From contig JADLHR010000491.1 in assembly GCA_020848665.1 (NCBI GenBank), forward strand, positions 1 to 8,229: DNA of 8,229 bases, written 5' to 3'. Positions 5,698-8,229 of this stretch are shown one piece after another (the stretch's first letter is position 1; every line of letters starts with the position of its first letter). The notes under the pieces were generated by a model that had not been told where the DNA came from, did not search any database, and saw only the letters and a program-made list of their open reading frames with translations. Source of the DNA: Anaerolineae bacterium. GTDB lineage: Bacteria > Chloroflexota > Anaerolineae > Aggregatilineales > Aggregatilineaceae. Made by a program: the position numbers and the translations under genes.

Positions 5698-6586
5698 GGC
5701 AACGCGTGCCGTATCGATCCCAGTGGATTCCGCGAGCGCAACCAGCCGTCGCGCGCCGCTGTCCGCCCGGCTGAGGACGGTCATCTTATATCTGCTGCTG
5801 ACCGCGCTGCTGATCCTCTATTCGCTGCCAAGCATCGGCGTTGTCCTGACTTCGCTCAAGTCCAATGCCGAGATCGGACGCGAAGGAATCTGGACCCTGC
5901 CCGATCAGGCCAGTCTTGAAAACTTCCGGGTCGCCTGGGAAACCGGAAATGCGCAGAAGTACCTGCTGAATTCGCTGAAGGTCACTATCCCAGCAACGGT
6001 TATCTCCATCCTTTTCGGCGTGCTCACCGGGTACGCGCTCTCTAAGCTGAGCTTTCCCGGCAGCGACAGCCTGTTTACCTTCCTGGTTGCCGGGATGTTT
6101 ATCCCACCCCAGGTCGTGATGATTCCCTTGTTCAGGATGTTTAACCGCGCGGGTCTCTACGATACGCTGTGGCCGATGATCATCGTGCATATCGGCTTCG
6201 GCATCCCGATCTGCACGCTGGTCATGAAGAACTTCTTCTCGACGATTCCGACCGCTATCCGCGAGGCAGCGGTGATCGACGGTGCGAACGAGTTGCGCGT
6301 GTTAATTCGTGTCATGCTGCCGCTGTCGCTTCCCTCACTGGCAGTGCTGGCGACGCTCCAGTTCACGTGGATCTGGAACGACTTCCTGTGGCCGGTGATC
6401 TTCACCCGCTCCGACGACGCGCGGACGATCATGTTTGGACTGGCGTCATTGCGCGGGCAATACAGCGTCGCGTATGGTACGCAGTCCGCGATGGCGCTGA
6501 TCGCCAGCGTTCCAACGCTGGTAATCTTCATTTTCTTCCAGAAGTATTTCATCCGAGGGCTGACGCTCGGCTCGGTCAAGGGATGA
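5690..6586 (+). CDS. Sugar ABC transporter permease, MalG/UgpE type
   Basis: The 298-residue membrane protein is the second half of the importer channel. After a polar N-terminal tail of about 28 residues come roughly six spans, near 30-53, 97-119, 128-150, 160-180, 211-232 and 265-284. NFRVAW (78-83) follows the first periplasmic stretch. The EAA loop at 192-211 reads EAAVIDGAN and ends in MLP. WIWNDFLWPVIF (227-238) and the C-terminal GLTLGSVKG are hallmarks of this subfamily. The ATG at 5690 overlaps the previous stop by eight bases and has GGAG seven bases ahead, so translation is probably coupled. This is the last gene of the sugar locus in the window. A short hairpin follows about 38 bases past the stop. 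Confidence 0.94.
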   Translation: MTEATRAVSIPVDSASATSRRAPLSARLRTVILYLLLTALLILYSLPSIGVVLTSLKSNAEIGREGIWTLPDQASLENFRVAWETGNAQKYLLNSLKVTIPATVISILFGVLTGYALSKLSFPGSDSLFTFLVAGMFIPPQVVMIPLFRMFNRAGLYDTLWPMIIVHIGFGIPICTLVMKNFFSTIPTAIREAAVIDGANELRVLIRVMLPLSLPSLAVLATLQFTWIWNDFLWPVIFTRSDDARTIMFGLASLRGQYSVAYGTQSAMALIASVPTLVIFIFFQKYFIRGLTLGSVKG

Positions 6587-6588
6587 TC

Positions 6589-6618
6589 GCATCGACCCCT
6601 GCATCGACCCCCGCATCG
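6589..6618 (+). repeat. Tandem repeat, 12-base unit, about 2.5 copies
   Basis: GCATCGACCCCT, GCATCGACCCCC and a partial GCATCG follow each other directly, beginning two bases after the permease stop. It probably arose by slippage. Confidence 0.65.
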
Positions 6619-6624
6619 TGACCG

Positions 6625-6639
6625 CCACGCTCTGCGTGG
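6625..6639 (+). terminator. Possible 3' hairpin of the importer operon
   Basis: CCACGC and GCGTGG form a perfect six-pair stem with a TCT loop, 38 bases after the permease stop. It lies where a terminator would be expected, but there is no T-run after it, so factor-independent termination is doubtful. Confidence 0.3.
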
Positions 6640-6741
6640 TACCTGGCGCTGAACTACTGCTCGCAGGAATGCCACGCGTAGAACCCAACTACACGCACGT
6701 CCTGTCGCCACTGGCCGGTCGATACGATCCGTGGGAACTGA

Positions 6742-7065
6742 CCGGCGTTCGAAGCAGAATTCCGCGGCCTGCGGGGCCAGGAAGAAGATTACTGGCCGTC
6801 CTCGATATTTCGTGATAAATATCTGCGCTGGCTGCTGCAAGATACCGCTGGCTTCGGCGGGGCCAGGATGATGCGCCGCGTCCTGGGTATGGCGCACGCG
6901 GCAGACCTGGGCGGGATTCCCAATCCGAAACAGCGCGCAGTTGCCGAGAGTATGGCGCTCAACATTGGCTGAACGTGGATCATGAACCAGCGCCAGGTCG
7001 CTCAGATCGGCGATCTGATCTGGATGGTGACTGAAGTCAGACCGGCTTATCCTTACAGCGGTTAG
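6742..7065 (+). pseudogene. mtnK: Remnant of mtnK (5-methylthioribose kinase), C-terminal part only
   Basis: One frame from 6742 to the TAG at 7063-7065, interrupted by a TGA at 6970-6972, reads like the last quarter of MtnK. It shows AFEAEF, then YLRWLLQDTAGFGG, MMRRVLGMAHAADL, an Arg/Ala-rich stretch and ALNIG before the TGA. This matches the family pattern as I remember it from Bacillus MtnK (D..GFAG...IRR..GLAHVADL...AL..G). After the TGA the same frame continues NQRQVAQIGDLIWM, which resembles the KR..F..I.D.I tail of MtnK, so the TGA appears to be a disabling mutation. The frame is closed by a TGA at 6739-6741, has no start codon or ribosome binding site, and lacks all kinase catalytic motifs, so no functional kinase can be made. 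MtnK phosphorylates methylthioribose, and mtnK-mtnA pairs are common, which supports the call. A divergent aminoglycoside-kinase-like gene is the alternative. Confidence 0.75.
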
Positions 7066-7165
7066 CTGTTATCATCGACGCAAAGAACTCAGCAGAACGC
7101 TACTGGCTGACGCTACTGGCTGACGCTTCTGCTTTGCCGCAGTTGAGAAAGGCGATTGAACTCTC
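7066..7165 (+). other. Spacer upstream of mtnA
   Basis: This 100-base spacer holds a TATCAT at 7070-7075 that could be a -10 box, but nothing better than a three-of-six -35 match lies 16-17 bases ahead of it. It also holds a 13-base tandem repeat enclosed by AGCAGAA (7091-7097) and TTCTGCT (7127-7133), which could pair. No S-box (SAM-I) riboswitch elements are visible. If mtnA has its own promoter it should be here or in the mtnK remnant. Confidence 0.35.
7097..7127 (+). repeat. Tandem repeat, 13-base unit, about 2.4 copies
   Basis: ACGCTACTGGCTG occurs twice in a row (7097-7109 and 7110-7122), followed by a partial ACGCT. It lies 39 bases before the mtnA start. A short inverted repeat (AGCAGAA/TTCTGCT) brackets it. 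Confidence 0.75.
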
Positions 7166-8229
7166 ATGGCGTACCGTTCCATCGAATGGCTTATGAATAC
7201 CGGGACACTGCGGCTGCTGGATCAGCGCCACCTGCCGGAAGTAACGGAATATCTGGACTATACTGACCCCGCCGAGGTTGCGACGGCGATCCGCGACATG
7301 GTCGTGCGCGGCGCGCCTGCCATCGGCGCTACTGCCGCCTATGGGCTGGCGCTGGCCGCCACGCACACGCAGGCTCAGGATGCTGGCACGCTGCGCGCCG
7401 AGCTTGCTAGCGCGGCGCAAACGCTCGCCGCCTCGCGCCCGACCGCGGTTAATCTGTTTGGCGCCATCAGGCGAGTCATGGGGCGTGTGGCCGACGAGAG
7501 CCTGGACACGGTTGCCAGGCTGCGCGATGCGGTGCTGACAGAAGCGCACGCTATCGCCGAGGAAGACGTGCAGATCAATAAGGCGATCGGCGCCAACGCG
7601 CTGCCGCTGCTGCCGGATACCTGCACCGCGATCCACCACTGCAACACCGGCAGCCTGGCGACAGTGGATTATGGCACTGCGCTCGGCATCATCCGCACGG
7701 CGCACGAAAATGGCAAGCGCATCCAGGTGCTGGTCGATGAGACACGTCCGCGTTTACAGGGCGCGAGGCTCACCTCGTGGGAGCTTAAAGAGCTGGGCAT
7801 CCCGCACCGGGTGATCGCGGACGGCGCGTCGGGCCACTTCATGCGCACCGAGCAGGTGGATTTCTGCGTGGTGGGCTGTGATCGCGTGGCTGCTAACGGC
7901 GACACGGCCAACAAGATCGGGACCTACAACCTGGCTGTGGTCGCGCATGAAAACGGGGTTCCGTTCTACGTCGCCGCGCCGACGACTACGATTGATATGG
8001 ACACGCCAACCGGCGACGAGATCGAGATCGAGGAGCGCACGCCCGACGAGGTGCATTTTGTCGGCAAAACGCGCATCACGCCTGAAGGGGTGGATGTGGG
8101 CAATCCCGCGTTCGACGTAACGCCCGCGCGCTACATCACCGCGATCATTACCGAGCGCGGCGTGGTCTACCCCCCGTATGAAGAAAATCTCCGGAGGATC
8201 ATGCAGCGAGAGCCAGCCGAAGGGGCCGC
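7166..8229 (+). CDS. mtnA: S-methyl-5-thioribose-1-phosphate isomerase (3' end outside window)
   Basis: The first 354 codons are seen, with no stop before the window ends. MtnA converts methylthioribose 1-phosphate to methylthioribulose 1-phosphate in cytoplasmic methionine salvage and is related to the eIF2B alpha/beta/delta subunits. Family marks are LRLLDQRHLP (15-24), VRGAPAIGATAAYG (47-60), HHCNTGSLAT (157-166) with the catalytic Cys159, DETRPRLQGARLTSWEL (191-207), VVGCDRVAANGDTANKIGTY (235-254) with the catalytic Asp239, and YVAAP (268-272). All expected active-site residues are present. The ATG at 7166 is the first possible start, since a TGA in the same frame ends at 7159; a weak AAAGG lies 13 bases ahead. 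Known MtnA proteins are about 345-360 residues, so the stop is probably just outside, unless this is a fusion. Upstream lies the mtnK remnant, so its substrate must come from elsewhere, for instance methylthioadenosine phosphorylase. Confidence 0.96.
   Translation, partial: MAYRSIEWLMNTGTLRLLDQRHLPEVTEYLDYTDPAEVATAIRDMVVRGAPAIGATAAYGLALAATHTQAQDAGTLRAELASAAQTLAASRPTAVNLFGAIRRVMGRVADESLDTVARLRDAVLTEAHAIAEEDVQINKAIGANALPLLPDTCTAIHHCNTGSLATVDYGTALGIIRTAHENGKRIQVLVDETRPRLQGARLTSWELKELGIPHRVIADGASGHFMRTEQVDFCVVGCDRVAANGDTANKIGTYNLAVVAHENGVPFYVAAPTTTIDMDTPTGDEIEIEERTPDEVHFVGKTRITPEGVDVGNPAFDVTPARYITAIITERGVVYPPYEENLRRIMQREPAEGA

Larger units (their letters stand above)
6587..6741 (+). other. Junction between sugar importer and salvage locus; no recognisable gene
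   Basis: These 155 bases carry a short tandem repeat and a small hairpin. A reading frame from GTG 6618 to 6815 is open for 65 codons, but it has no ribosome binding site, resembles nothing I know, and runs in a different frame over the mtnK remnant. It may contain unrecognisable decayed mtnK sequence. Confidence 0.5.

Noticed and set aside
6618..6815. A 65-codon frame starting at GTG after the permease gene.
   Set aside because: It starts in a tandem repeat, has no ribosome binding site, resembles no family and overlaps the mtnK remnant in another frame.
7002..7018. A 7-base dyad (TCAGATC/GATCTGA with a three-base centre) as an operator for mtnA.
   Set aside because: It falls inside the mtnK-like reading frame, and such GATC-rich dyads arise easily in coding sequence; no independent support.
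6589..7127. CRISPR-like or mobile-element origin of the short tandem repeats.
   Set aside because: Units are directly adjacent without spacers, only about 2.5 copies each, and no transposase or cas gene is present.
7066..7165. A SAM riboswitch before mtnA, as found upstream of salvage genes in some bacteria.
   Set aside because: The conserved S-box core elements are absent and the spacer is too short for the full aptamer plus expression platform.
8193..8203. GGAGG followed by ATG as the start of a new gene downstream of mtnA.
   Set aside because: The ATG is in the mtnA frame (Met346) with only three bases of spacing, so it is simply mtnA coding sequence.

Overview
The window is GC-rich bacterial DNA with every intact gene on the + strand. 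It carries a carbohydrate-catabolism and uptake locus followed by a methionine-salvage locus. Nothing here fixes the host. The style of the genes (tightly packed sugar operon, a solute-binding protein with a plain signal peptide, GTG starts, an intercistronic palindrome of a kind I associate with Chloroflexota genomes) fits a Chloroflexota-like bacterium, but that is a weak inference.

Left part (1-3205): the 3' end of a thiamine-diphosphate (ThDP) enzyme of the acetolactate synthase / IolD type, then a transketolase split into N-terminal and C-terminal subunit genes that overlap by ATGA, then a 218-residue member of the RpiB/LacA/LacB aldose-ketose isomerase family starting at GTG. Spacing is short throughout and each start has a good Shine-Dalgarno sequence, so this looks like one transcription unit.

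Middle part (3206-6586): a 244-base leader with an inverted repeat and clustered GATCT pentamers, then a CUT1-type sugar ABC importer: secreted solute-binding protein, MalF/UgpA-like permease and MalG/UgpE-like permease. A long perfect stem-loop separates the binding-protein gene from the permeases. No ATPase gene is present.

Right part (6587-8229): about 155 bases with no recognisable gene, a decayed C-terminal remnant of mtnK (5-methylthioribose kinase) with an internal stop, a short spacer with a tandem repeat, and mtnA (methylthioribose-1-phosphate isomerase), which runs off the window.

Working model: the importer brings in a sugar or sugar derivative, and the split transketolase removes two-carbon units. 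The RpiB-like isomerase converts the shortened aldose back to a ketose so that transketolase can act again. This is the logic of the sulfoglycolytic transketolase pathway and related pentose/tetrose routes, but the substrate cannot be read from this window. The mtnK remnant beside an intact mtnA suggests that the kinase route of methylthioadenosine salvage was lost here and that the sugar locus now abuts a rearranged salvage locus.
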